Shown here piece after piece: positions 43,728 through 50,932 of a stretch of DNA of 64,000 nt. Numbering within the stretch: position 1 is the first letter of the stretch; every line of letters starts with the position of its first letter. The notes beneath the pieces are model-generated. The model made no database searches. It was not told where the DNA came from and worked only from the letters and a program-made list of their open reading frames with translations. This DNA is from Microbacterium hydrocarbonoxydans (GTDB taxonomy: Bacteria; Actinomycetota; Actinomycetes; Actinomycetales; Microbacteriaceae), in NCBI RefSeq assembly GCF_900105205.1, contig NZ_FNSQ01000005.1, forward strand, positions 2,480,001 through 2,544,000. The letters are read 5' to 3'. The translations under genes and the position numbers were made by a program.

Positions 43728-44464
43728 CAGGCGTCCACCAATGCGATCGCGCCCTCGACCTCGCCGTCGTAGACGACCTCGCCCTTGTTGATCACGATGC
43801 CTCGCGTGCAGAGCTCGCGCACCATCTCCATGTCGTGGCTGACCACCACCAATGTCTTGCCCTGCGCGATGAGCTCCTCGAACTTGAGGCGGCACTTCTC
43901 CCTGAACGGCGCGTCACCGACCGACAGGATCTCGTCGACCAGCAGCACGTCGAGCTCGACGTGGATCGCGACCGAGAAGGCGAGACGCATGAACATGCCG
44001 GAGGAGTAGTGCTTGACCTCCTGGTCTATGAACTGCTCGATCTCGCTGAACGCCACGATCTCGTCGTAGCGCGCCTCGATCTCGTGGCGCTTCATGCCGA
44101 GGATGGCAGCGTTCAGGAAGACGTTCTCGCGACCGGAGAGCTCAGGGTGGAACCCTGCCCCGACCTCGATGAGGCCCGCGACTCGACCGCGGGTCAGAAC
44201 CTCGCCGTCGTCCGGCTCCATGACGCCGGAGATGAGCTTGAGGAGCGTCGACTTCCCCGACCCGTTGAAGCCGAGGATCGCGACCGACTCCCCCTCGCCG
44301 ATGACGAGGTCGAGACCCTTCAACGCCTCGAACTCGCTGGTGAGCTTGCGTCGTTTGATCCAGGCGACGACCGTGTCCTTCAGTGAGAACGCGTGGTTGA
44401 GGGTGAAGCGCTTGCGAACCCCGTCGATGATGATGCTCGGCTTATGCGCCGTCTGCTCGCTCAT
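43727..44464 (-). CDS. ABC exporter ATPase, Wzt/TagH-type, second system
   Basis: 245 residues. Walker A GFNGSGKST, signature YSSGMFMRL in place of LSGGQ, Walker B LLVDEILSVGD and the switch histidine in VVSHDMEMV. Like the ATPase at 21533 it ends after the nucleotide domain, with no carbohydrate-binding extension. The extended N-terminus (RKRFTLNHAFSLKDTVVAWI) is typical of polysaccharide and teichoic acid exporters. The start overlaps the permease stop (ATGA). Its position between the DUF6541 gene and pseF suggests export of a pseudaminic-acid-containing polymer. Confidence 0.9.
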   Translation of the reverse strand: MSEQTAHKPSIIIDGVRKRFTLNHAFSLKDTVVAWIKRRKLTSEFEALKGLDLVIGEGESVAILGFNGSGKSTLLKLISGVMEPDDGEVLTRGRVAGLIEVGAGFHPELSGRENVFLNAAILGMKRHEIEARYDEIVAFSEIEQFIDQEVKHYSSGMFMRLAFSVAIHVELDVLLVDEILSVGDAPFREKCRLKFEELIAQGKTLVVVSHDMEMVRELCTRGIVINKGEVVYDGEVEGAIALVDA

Positions 44465-45411
44465 AGGTCTTGTGCGAACCTTCCTTCGAGGCGCCGGAAG
44501 ACGAACTGTCCGAACAGCAGGGTGGCGACGGCGATGAGGAACGTCCACAGCGTGTTCCACGCCAGTCCCGGTGGAATGTCGATCATCGCCTCGCCGGCGT
44601 ATCCGGCGGCGGTGACCATCCCCTCCGTCGCCGGTCGCCAGAAGGCGTAGTGGAAGAGCTCGACGCCCTGCGTGATCGGATTCAGAAGGTAGACCTCGAC
44701 GATCCACTGCGGCCAGCCGAGCGTCTTGACGACCGCATCCTGCACCTGCACCCATCCGTACAGGACAGGGGATGCCCAGGTGGCGAGAAGCAGCATCAGC
44801 TCGACGATGTTCTCCGCGTCCCGGAAGCGCACGTTGACCGCTCCGAAGAAGAGGCCGAGACCCAGACTGAACACCATCACGATGATCATCCCCGCGAGGA
44901 TCGCGAGGATCGAGACGATGGAGATGTGCGTGATCCAGCCGAGCAGGAGGCACACGACGAGGAGCAGACCGACCTGCGGCAGGAAGTGCACGAAGGCGAC
45001 GATGATCGCCGAGACGGCGAAGAGCTGGCGAGGGAGGAACACCTTGCGCACGAGCGGAGCATTCCCGACGATCGAGGTCGTCGCGTTCTTGAATCCCTCG
45101 GAGAACAGATTGATCACGACGATGCCGGAGAACAGATAGACGGCATAGTTCGGGATGCCGCGATCCAGGTTCATGAACAGTCCGAGGACCACCCAGAAGA
45201 CGAGGAACTGCGCCGCCGGACGCACATAGGACCAGGTCCAGCCCAGCACCGAGTTGCGGTATCTCGTCGTCACCCCGGTGCGCACCAGCAGGTTCAGCAG
45301 ATACCGCCAGCGCACCACGTCGATGAGACCGCGGCTCTTGCCGGGGGTTTCGAAGTCGGAACGCGGGACGGCGGCGAAAAGATCTCGGGTATCAGTCACG
45401 GGCCCACTCAC
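44461..45411 (-). CDS. ABC exporter permease, TagG/Wzm-type, second system
   Basis: 316 residues, six spans, ABC-2 family. TTRYRNSVLGWTWSYVRPAA near residue 50 and NLFSEGFKNATTSIVGNAPL are typical of TagG/RfbA-like exporters; FRDAENIVELMLLLATWASP follows in the second half. A 40-residue N-terminal cytosolic segment precedes the first amphipathic helix. The GTG at 45411 is six bases after a strong hairpin; a second GTG at 45399 would shorten the protein by four residues. Forms the second Wzm/Wzt pair of the window. Confidence 0.88.
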   Translation of the reverse strand: MSGPVTDTRDLFAAVPRSDFETPGKSRGLIDVVRWRYLLNLLVRTGVTTRYRNSVLGWTWSYVRPAAQFLVFWVVLGLFMNLDRGIPNYAVYLFSGIVVINLFSEGFKNATTSIVGNAPLVRKVFLPRQLFAVSAIIVAFVHFLPQVGLLLVVCLLLGWITHISIVSILAILAGMIIVMVFSLGLGLFFGAVNVRFRDAENIVELMLLLATWASPVLYGWVQVQDAVVKTLGWPQWIVEVYLLNPITQGVELFHYAFWRPATEGMVTAAGYAGEAMIDIPPGLAWNTLWTFLIAVATLLFGQFVFRRLEGRFAQDL

Positions 45412-45417
45412 TAGGCG

Positions 45418-45437
45418 GCGGCGACGGGTGTCGCCGC
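45418..45437 (-). promoter_or_regulatory. Hairpin just before the second exporter permease
   Basis: GCGGCGAC and GTCGCCGC form a perfect 8-bp stem with a 4-nt loop. On the minus strand it ends six bases before the GTG at 45411, where a ribosome site should be. No T-run. Confidence 0.5.
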
Positions 45438-45447
45438 AAACCTCTGT

Positions 45448-45453
45448 ATTCTA
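45448..45453 (-). promoter_or_regulatory. -10 element for the second exporter operon
   Basis: TAGAAT on the minus strand, five of six consensus bases, about 36 bases before the GTG at 45411. The hairpin at 45418-45437 lies in the resulting short leader. Confidence 0.5.
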
Positions 45454-45486
45454 TGGCAGTCGCCTGAGACTGGGCGACGGAGACGC

Positions 45487-46197
45487 TCACGACACGTCTT
45501 GCTCGCGGAGGACGAGATCCGGATGCGTCTCGAGCAGACCCACCACCTGCTCCTGACCGAACGCCGCGTCGGTGTCGTGGAGATGCGAATATACGGTGCG
45601 CGCGAACTCGAGGTCGGCCGGGTGATCCACCGTCCACCGCAGTTCCGAGCGATCGATCGGCTGCGTCACCGAGCGCAGTCGGAACAGTTCGGGGCGCCGA
45701 TAGATGCCCAGGGTGACATGCTCGCGCTCATCGGCCGCGACCGCCGACCCGTCGACCGCGCGCAGGGCATCGGCGCGGAACACCTCGACATCCAGTCCCC
45801 GAGGATAGGTCCGCTGGAGGGTGTTGGCCGTGTAGTCCGCTCCCCCGTCCAGGTGCGCGCTGATCACCTCGTCGATGACCCGAGGATCGCACAGGACGTT
45901 GTCGCCCGTCAGGCGGACGACGGTCTCGTCGTCGAACCGGTCGAGCACCTGGATGAACCGCGTCAGCACGTCATCGAGCGGGCCGCGCTGAACGACGTAG
46001 CCGGCGTCGGAGACCACGCGAGCCAGCGCATCGTCGGACGGGTCGTCAGAGGTGGCCAGCACGATCCGGTCGATCAGGGCGGACCGGGAGATGCGCTCGA
46101 GCGCCCTCAGAATGAGGGGCGTGCCGAGGATCGGCGAAAGCACTTTGCCCGGCAGACGATGAGAACTCGTCCGGGCCTGGAGGATCGCGAGCACCAT
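45487..46197 (-). CDS. pseF: Pseudaminic acid cytidylyltransferase (PseF/SpsF-like)
   Basis: 236 residues. CTP-binding start LAILQARTSSHRLPGKVLSP, with the R-x-x-S-x-R-L-P-G-K pattern of sugar cytidylyltransferases, then LATSDDPSDD, VVRLTGDNVLCDPRVID and LRWTVDHPADLEFA, close to SpsF-type enzymes. It would make CMP-pseudaminic acid from pseudaminic acid and CTP. The SpsF-like wording leaves open a different nonulosonate, but the five other pse genes nearby support PseF. The ATG at 46197 follows TAGGAT by six bases. Confidence 0.82.
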   Translation of the reverse strand: MVLAILQARTSSHRLPGKVLSPILGTPLILRALERISRSALIDRIVLATSDDPSDDALARVVSDAGYVVQRGPLDDVLTRFIQVLDRFDDETVVRLTGDNVLCDPRVIDEVISAHLDGGADYTANTLQRTYPRGLDVEVFRADALRAVDGSAVAADEREHVTLGIYRRPELFRLRSVTQPIDRSELRWTVDHPADLEFARTVYSHLHDTDAAFGQEQVVGLLETHPDLVLREQDVS

Positions 46198-46203
46198 CGT
46201 TCC

Positions 46204-46209
46204 ATCCTA
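46204..46209 (-). promoter_or_regulatory. -10 element, leaderless promoter for pseF
   Basis: TAGGAT on the minus strand ends six bases before the ATG at 46197. Confidence 0.6.
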
Positions 46210-46225
46210 TTCGGGACCTGCTGGC

Positions 46226-46231
46226 TAAGCT
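46226..46231 (+). promoter_or_regulatory. -10 element for pseH
   Basis: TAAGCT ends seven bases before the GTG at 46239. The spacer GGGAGGC could also act as a ribosome site if transcription starts further upstream. Confidence 0.5.
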
Positions 46232-46238
46232 GGGAGGC

Positions 46239-46718
46239 GTGATCATCGTCCGCCCCGTTTCTCTCGACGACGCCGATGTGCTCCTCGAATGGCGTAATGA
46301 TCCTGCGACGCGAGCGGCGTCGCTCAGCACCCAGCCGGTCGACCGCGACGCCCACGTCGAGTGGCTGATGCGCGCGATCGCCGATCCGCGTCGCACGCTG
46401 TACATCGGCGAGCTGGAGGGCACGGCCATCGGGACGATTCGCTTCGACGCGGAATCGGACACCGATGTTGAGGTCAGCCTGACCGTCGCTCCGCGCCAGC
46501 GCGGCAAACGGCTCGCCGGCCCTCTGCTGAAGGCGGGACTCGCCCTGTTCAGCGGCGACGCGGCGCAGAATCAGCGGATCACGGCGCGCATCCGCGAAGA
46601 GAACGCCGCGAGCAGGGCGCTCTTCACCTCCGCCGGGTTCGTGGAGCTCGGCAGCGCCGACGGCGTCCTGACGTACGCGCTGCCTCCGCGCGAGGTCAGG
46701 ACAGAAGCTCCCAGCTGA
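46239..46718 (+). CDS. pseH: GNAT N-acetyltransferase, PseH-like
   Basis: 159 residues. Start IIVRPVSLDDADVLLEWRND is the typical PseH/RimJ-type opening; the acetyl-CoA loop is VAPRQRGKRLAGPLL, and EENAASRALFTSAGFVELG closes the fold. In the pathway it acetylates the 4-amino group of UDP-4-amino-4,6-dideoxy-N-acetyl-altrosamine. It lies on the plus strand between the divergent pseF and the convergent pseI, whose 3' end it overlaps by 23 bases. Confidence 0.82.
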   Translation: MIIVRPVSLDDADVLLEWRNDPATRAASLSTQPVDRDAHVEWLMRAIADPRRTLYIGELEGTAIGTIRFDAESDTDVEVSLTVAPRQRGKRLAGPLLKAGLALFSGDAAQNQRITARIREENAASRALFTSAGFVELGSADGVLTYALPPREVRTEAPS

Positions 46719-47721
46719 GCGCGGTGCCGACCGTCGCGTCCGTCGCGAATGTCCGTCCGATGACCCGCGAGAGCTCTGCCGGAGGAAGACCGCCCGCAGG
46801 GCGCACGCTGCGCACGTTCGCGTCCGTGACCAGATCTCCCGCTGCCACATCGACGGTCACGTAGAGAGACGGACGCAATCTCAACGACTCCGCCTCCGCC
46901 CCTGTCGCCCAGACATGAGCCGAGCCCAGAGCGCGAGCGGCGGCGTCGCATCCATCGACGAGCAGACGGAGTTCGGCGGGCTCCAAAGAGAACGCGGAGT
47001 CCACGCCGCCGTCGCTTCGTCGCAGCGTGACGTGCTTCTCGATCACGGTCGCACCGAGCGCTGTCGCGGCGATCGACACACCGACGCCCATCGTGTGGTC
47101 GGACAGCCCGACCTTCACCCCGAACATCTCGGCCATGACCGGGATACGCCTGAGATTGGCGTCGTCGGGCTCGGCCGGATACGAGCTGGTGCACGCCAGC
47201 AGCGTCAGGTCCTCGCAGCCGCCACGACGCGCGGCCTCCACAGCGGCAGCGACCTCGCCGATCGTGGCCGTGCCGACAGAGAGGATGACCGGCTTCCCGG
47301 TGGCACTCACCTGCTCGATCAGCGGAAGATCGACGATCTCGAGCGACGCGATCTTGTACATGGGCACCTCGAGCTTCTCGAGGAACTCGACGGCGGTCTC
47401 ATCGAACGGGGTGCTGAACGCCTGCATGCCCAACTGCTTCGCGAGCTCGAAGATCGGCTCGTGCCATTCCCAGGGAGTGTGCGCTTCCTGGTAGAGCTCG
47501 TGCAGAGTCCTGGACCCCCACAGCGCGTGTCCCTCGCTCACCCGGAATGCCGGCGAGTCCACATTCAGCGTGATCGTGTCCGCCGTATACGTCTGGATCT
47601 TGACTGCGTGCGCGCCCGCGTCGGCCGCCGCACGCACGATGTCGAGCGCCCGCTCCAGGGAGCCGTTGTGGTTGCCGGAGATCTCGGCGATGATCATCGG
47701 ACTCTGGACCGTCTTCGTCAT
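46696..47721 (-). CDS. pseI: Pseudaminic acid synthase
   Basis: 341 residues. It condenses the free 6-deoxy-diacetamido-altrose with phosphoenolpyruvate. The NeuB-family barrel begins MIIAEISGNHNGSLERALDI, continues GAHAVKIQTYTADTITLNV, AFSTPFDETAVEFLEKL and KIASLEIVDLPLIEQV, and has VGLSDHTMGVGVSIAA and IEKHVTLRRSDGGVDSAFSL. LQTYTADT-like and PFDETAV wording is characteristic of PseI rather than NeuB. A C-terminal SAF-type domain (about 280-341) is present. It starts 12 bases after the pseC stop. Confidence 0.92.
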   Translation of the reverse strand: MTKTVQSPMIIAEISGNHNGSLERALDIVRAAADAGAHAVKIQTYTADTITLNVDSPAFRVSEGHALWGSRTLHELYQEAHTPWEWHEPIFELAKQLGMQAFSTPFDETAVEFLEKLEVPMYKIASLEIVDLPLIEQVSATGKPVILSVGTATIGEVAAAVEAARRGGCEDLTLLACTSSYPAEPDDANLRRIPVMAEMFGVKVGLSDHTMGVGVSIAATALGATVIEKHVTLRRSDGGVDSAFSLEPAELRLLVDGCDAAARALGSAHVWATGAEAESLRLRPSLYVTVDVAAGDLVTDANVRSVRPAGGLPPAELSRVIGRTFATDATVGTALSWELLS

Positions 47722-47733
47722 GTTGTGTCTCTC

Positions 47734-48867
47734 TCAGGCGAGGATCGATCGCACGGCGTCGATCACGCGATCCTGGTCGGCAGCGGAAAGGTTCGCGTAC
47801 ATCGGCAGCGAGATCTCCTCGCTGTAGTAGCGTTCCGCCACCGGGCACAGCCCGCGACGATAACCGAGGTCCTCGTAGTAGGGGTGCCAGTACACGGGGA
47901 TGTAGTTCACCTGCACCAGGATCCCCTGTGCACGCAGCCGGTCGAACACCTCTCGGCGGCGGCCGTCCTGCACCCGGATGGGGAAGAGATGCCACATCGG
48001 GTCGACGTGCTCTCTCTTCGTGGGCAGGCGGAGTCCTTCCACGCCCCCCAACCCCTCGACGTACCGGTCGAAGACTCGGGAGCGGGACGCCTTGAACTCC
48101 TCGAGCCGTCGCAGCTGGCTCAGACCCAATGCGCACAGGACGTCGGGAAGACGATAGTTGAGCCCGAGCCGATGGATCTCCTGATGCCAGGCGCCCTCGT
48201 CCGGATTGCGCTGCAGCTCCGGATCCCGCACGAGTCCATGGCTCCGGAAGGCCCTCGCCGCGCCCAGGAGCGCTGCGTCGTCCGAGACCACCGCTCCCCC
48301 CTCGGTGGTCGTGAGGTTCTTGGTCGGGAAGAACGAGTAGGTGGTGAGGTCGGCGAGCGATCCGACGGGTCGGCCGTGATAGGTCGATCCGATCGAGTGC
48401 GCGGCGTCCTCCACGAGCAATGCTCCGACCGAGCGCGCGATCGGAAGCAGCGCATCGATCTCGGCGGGATGTCCGGCGAAGTCCACCGCGGCCACCGCCG
48501 CGGTCCGCTCGGTCGCCAGGGCGGTGACGGCATCGGGATCGATGTTGCCGGTATCCTCCTCGACGTCGGCGAACACGATCTCGGCGCCGAGCAGGGAAGC
48601 AGTCGAGGCGGTCGCTGCGAACGTGAGCGCCGGCACGATCACCTGGTCACCCGACGACACACCCGCGGCGGCGTAGGCGGTATGCAGTGCAGCCGTCCCG
48701 CTCGTCACCGCAACGGCTCCCTGGGAACCGGCGACTGCAGCGATCTGCCGTTCGAACTCCGCGACGGTGGGTCCGGTGGTGAGCCAGTCCCCGCGAAGTG
48801 CCGCTGCGACAGCCTCGATGTCCGACTCGTCGATGGACTGATGTCCGTACGGAATCGAATTCGTCAC
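47734..48867 (-). CDS. pseC: UDP-4-amino-4,6-dideoxy-N-acetyl-altrosamine transaminase (PseC)
   Basis: 377 residues, PLP-dependent DegT-family enzyme. IPYGHQSIDESDIEAVAAAL is the PseC-type start. VAVTSGTAALHTAYAAAGV, VIVPALTFAATAS, LLVEDAAHSIGS and the PLP lysine in FFPTKNLTTTEGG are intact, and VNYIPVYWHPYYEDLGY is a typical PseC C-terminal feature. It aminates C4 of the 4-keto sugar made by PseB. The GTG start shares its G with the pseB TAG stop (TAGTG). Confidence 0.92.
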   Translation of the reverse strand: MTNSIPYGHQSIDESDIEAVAAALRGDWLTTGPTVAEFERQIAAVAGSQGAVAVTSGTAALHTAYAAAGVSSGDQVIVPALTFAATASTASLLGAEIVFADVEEDTGNIDPDAVTALATERTAAVAAVDFAGHPAEIDALLPIARSVGALLVEDAAHSIGSTYHGRPVGSLADLTTYSFFPTKNLTTTEGGAVVSDDAALLGAARAFRSHGLVRDPELQRNPDEGAWHQEIHRLGLNYRLPDVLCALGLSQLRRLEEFKASRSRVFDRYVEGLGGVEGLRLPTKREHVDPMWHLFPIRVQDGRRREVFDRLRAQGILVQVNYIPVYWHPYYEDLGYRRGLCPVAERYYSEEISLPMYANLSAADQDRVIDAVRSILA

Positions 48868-49871
48868 TAGTCCAGCGTCTCCAGGATGTCGCGGATTCCC
48901 TGCGCATCGAGCCACAGGTCATTGCTGTCGGACTGATAGGCGAAGCCCTCGGGGAGCTCGGTCCCTTCCGGCGCGGTGAAGCCCCAGTTCGCGATCGTCG
49001 GCAGCACGACATACCGGTCGCCCAGCCGCAGCGTGCGCCTCGCGTCGTCGAGACTGATCATCTCCTCGTGCAGCTTCTCGCCGGGTCGGATGCCGATCTC
49101 GTAGGTCTCGGCCCCTGGTGCGATCGCCTCGACGAGGTCGAGGATCTTCATGCTGGGGATGCGGGGGACGTAGAGCTCCCCACCCTGCATCTGATCGAAG
49201 GAGTCGACCACGAACTGGACGGCTTGAGGAAGCGTGATCCAGAATCGTGTCATCCGCGCGTCGGTGATCGGCATCGGCTTGCCTTCGGCAGCGAGTTTGC
49301 GGAAGAACGGGACGACGGAGCCGCGGCTGCCCATCACGTTGCCGTAGCGGACGACGCTGAACCGCGTCACGTAGCTGGCCGCGTAGTGGTTCGCCGACTG
49401 GAACAGCTTGTCCGCGGCGAGTTTCGTGGCGCCGTAGAGGTTCAACGGGCTGGAGGCCTTGTCGGTCGACAGGGCGACGACCTTCTTGACGCCTGCGTCG
49501 ATGGATGCCTCGACGACGTTCTGGGACCCGACGACGTTCGTCTTCACGTATTCGAACGGGTTGTACTCTGCCGTGTCGACCTGCTTCAGCGCGGCCGCGT
49601 GCACCACGTAGTCGACCTCGTGCATGGCGCGGCGAAGCCGATCCTGGTCACGGATGTCGCCGATGAACCACCTCAGACGAGGGTCGTCCGCGAAGAGCTG
49701 CCGAGCCTCGTACTGCTTGAGCTCATCCCGGGAGTAGATGACGATGCGACGCGGATCCAAGTTATCCAACGCGTATCTGATGAAGGCTTTTCCGAATGAT
49801 CCGGTCCCGCCGGTCACGAGAATCGATGAGCCCTGCAAAATGCTGATGATGGTCCTCCAAGTCCGAGACAT
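48867..49871 (-). CDS. pseB: UDP-GlcNAc 4,6-dehydratase (inverting), PseB
   Basis: 334 residues. First pathway enzyme. NADP-binding ILVTGGTGSFGKAFIRYAL, VVHAAALKQVDTAEYNPFEY and ALSTDKASSPLNLYGATKLA match PseB/FlaA1, with the D-K pair and Y-G-A-T-K lysine of the active site. The ATG at 49871 has no clear ribosome site. GGAGG lies inside the first codons, and the family usually starts right at ILxGxSILVTGG, so translation might begin at TTG 49838 (MQGSSILVTGG); the true start is uncertain. pseC follows with one shared base. Confidence 0.92.
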   Translation of the reverse strand: MSRTWRTIISILQGSSILVTGGTGSFGKAFIRYALDNLDPRRIVIYSRDELKQYEARQLFADDPRLRWFIGDIRDQDRLRRAMHEVDYVVHAAALKQVDTAEYNPFEYVKTNVVGSQNVVEASIDAGVKKVVALSTDKASSPLNLYGATKLAADKLFQSANHYAASYVTRFSVVRYGNVMGSRGSVVPFFRKLAAEGKPMPITDARMTRFWITLPQAVQFVVDSFDQMQGGELYVPRIPSMKILDLVEAIAPGAETYEIGIRPGEKLHEEMISLDDARRTLRLGDRYVVLPTIANWGFTAPEGTELPEGFAYQSDSNDLWLDAQGIRDILETLD

Positions 49872-49908
49872 AGCAATCCAGCGCACGCAGTCGCGGATAG
49901 CCGGCCAA

Positions 49909-49914
49909 TAGGAT
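49909..49914 (+). promoter_or_regulatory. -10 element, leaderless promoter for pseG
   Basis: TAGGAT ends seven bases before the GTG at 49922. Confidence 0.6.
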
Positions 49915-49921
49915 CTTACTC

Positions 49922-50932
49922 GTGAGGTGCTTGATACGCGCAGACGCCGGCGAGGCGACCGGCACCGGACACGTGATGCGGTGTCTCACGATCGCCGAAG
50001 AGCTCAAGGCGCGAGGGCATGAGGTGGTCCTCCGGGGCTCCTTCGGGATGATCCAGTGGCTCCTCGCTCGGATCGCCGAAGTCGGCGTCGAGACGCAGGC
50101 TGAAGACTTCGGCTGCCTCAGTACCGACGAGCGCGACTACGACGGGATCGACGTCATGATCGTCGACTCCTACGTCCTTCCCTCCGGCGACATCACGCGT
50201 GTGAACCGCTCGGTTCCGACTCTGGCTGTGGTGGACGGGGACGCACGCGGAATCGACGCCGCCGCGTATCTGGACCAGAACCTGGGTGCCACGGGTGAGG
50301 GACTCAGCGCTCGACAGCGGACGCGGCTGCTCGCGGGTGCGCGTTATGCACTCGTCCGGCGGGAGATCAGGGATCTGCATCGTCCTGCCCCCCGCCCCAT
50401 CGCCGATCCCAAGCGCATCTGCGCTTTCATGGGAGGCAGCGACCCCACAGGGGCGATGGTCGTGGTCGCGCGTGCTCTCGCTGCACTCCCTGGCGGCTTC
50501 CAGATCGACCTCGTCGTCACCGATCGCTGGCGTTCGGCCGTCACGGCGGCGGCCGGAGAGCACGTCCGACTCCACCATCCGACGCCCCGGCTGCCGGACC
50601 TGCTCGCACGCGCAGACGTCGTGATCTCGGCGACGGGCACGAGCGCGTGGGATCTCTGCACGATGGGTGTGCCGACGATCTTCACGACCGTCGCGGAGAA
50701 TCAGCGTGCCGGGTACGAGGCGCTGCTTCAGCGGGGTCTCGCGCTCGGAGTCGACCTCGAGCACGATTCCTCGGCGGAGAGATCACTGGTCGACGCCGTC
50801 TTCAGGCTCATCGAGGATGAGCCGTTGCGCCATAGCCTGTGGGCCGCGTGCGCAGAAGCCTTCGACGGACGCGGACCCGAGCGGGTCGCCGACGCCGTGG
50901 AGCGCCTGGCGCTGCGACTCACCCCTTCCTGA
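49922..50932 (+). CDS. pseG: UDP-2,4-diacetamido-2,4,6-trideoxy-altropyranose hydrolase (PseG)
   Basis: 336 residues, GT-B fold nucleotide-sugar hydrolase that releases UDP before the PseI step. Start MRCLIRADAGEATGTGHVMR carries the catalytic histidine at 17 in the G-x-G-H motif, the same position as in Campylobacter PseG. ICAFMGGSDPTGAM and ADVVISATGTSAWDLCTMGV are the UDP-binding half. Divergent from pseB with a TAGGAT promoter. The last 14 bases overlap the convergent LGFP-repeat gene. Confidence 0.9.
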   Translation: MRCLIRADAGEATGTGHVMRCLTIAEELKARGHEVVLRGSFGMIQWLLARIAEVGVETQAEDFGCLSTDERDYDGIDVMIVDSYVLPSGDITRVNRSVPTLAVVDGDARGIDAAAYLDQNLGATGEGLSARQRTRLLAGARYALVRREIRDLHRPAPRPIADPKRICAFMGGSDPTGAMVVVARALAALPGGFQIDLVVTDRWRSAVTAAAGEHVRLHHPTPRLPDLLARADVVISATGTSAWDLCTMGVPTIFTTVAENQRAGYEALLQRGLALGVDLEHDSSAERSLVDAVFRLIEDEPLRHSLWAACAEAFDGRGPERVADAVERLALRLTPS

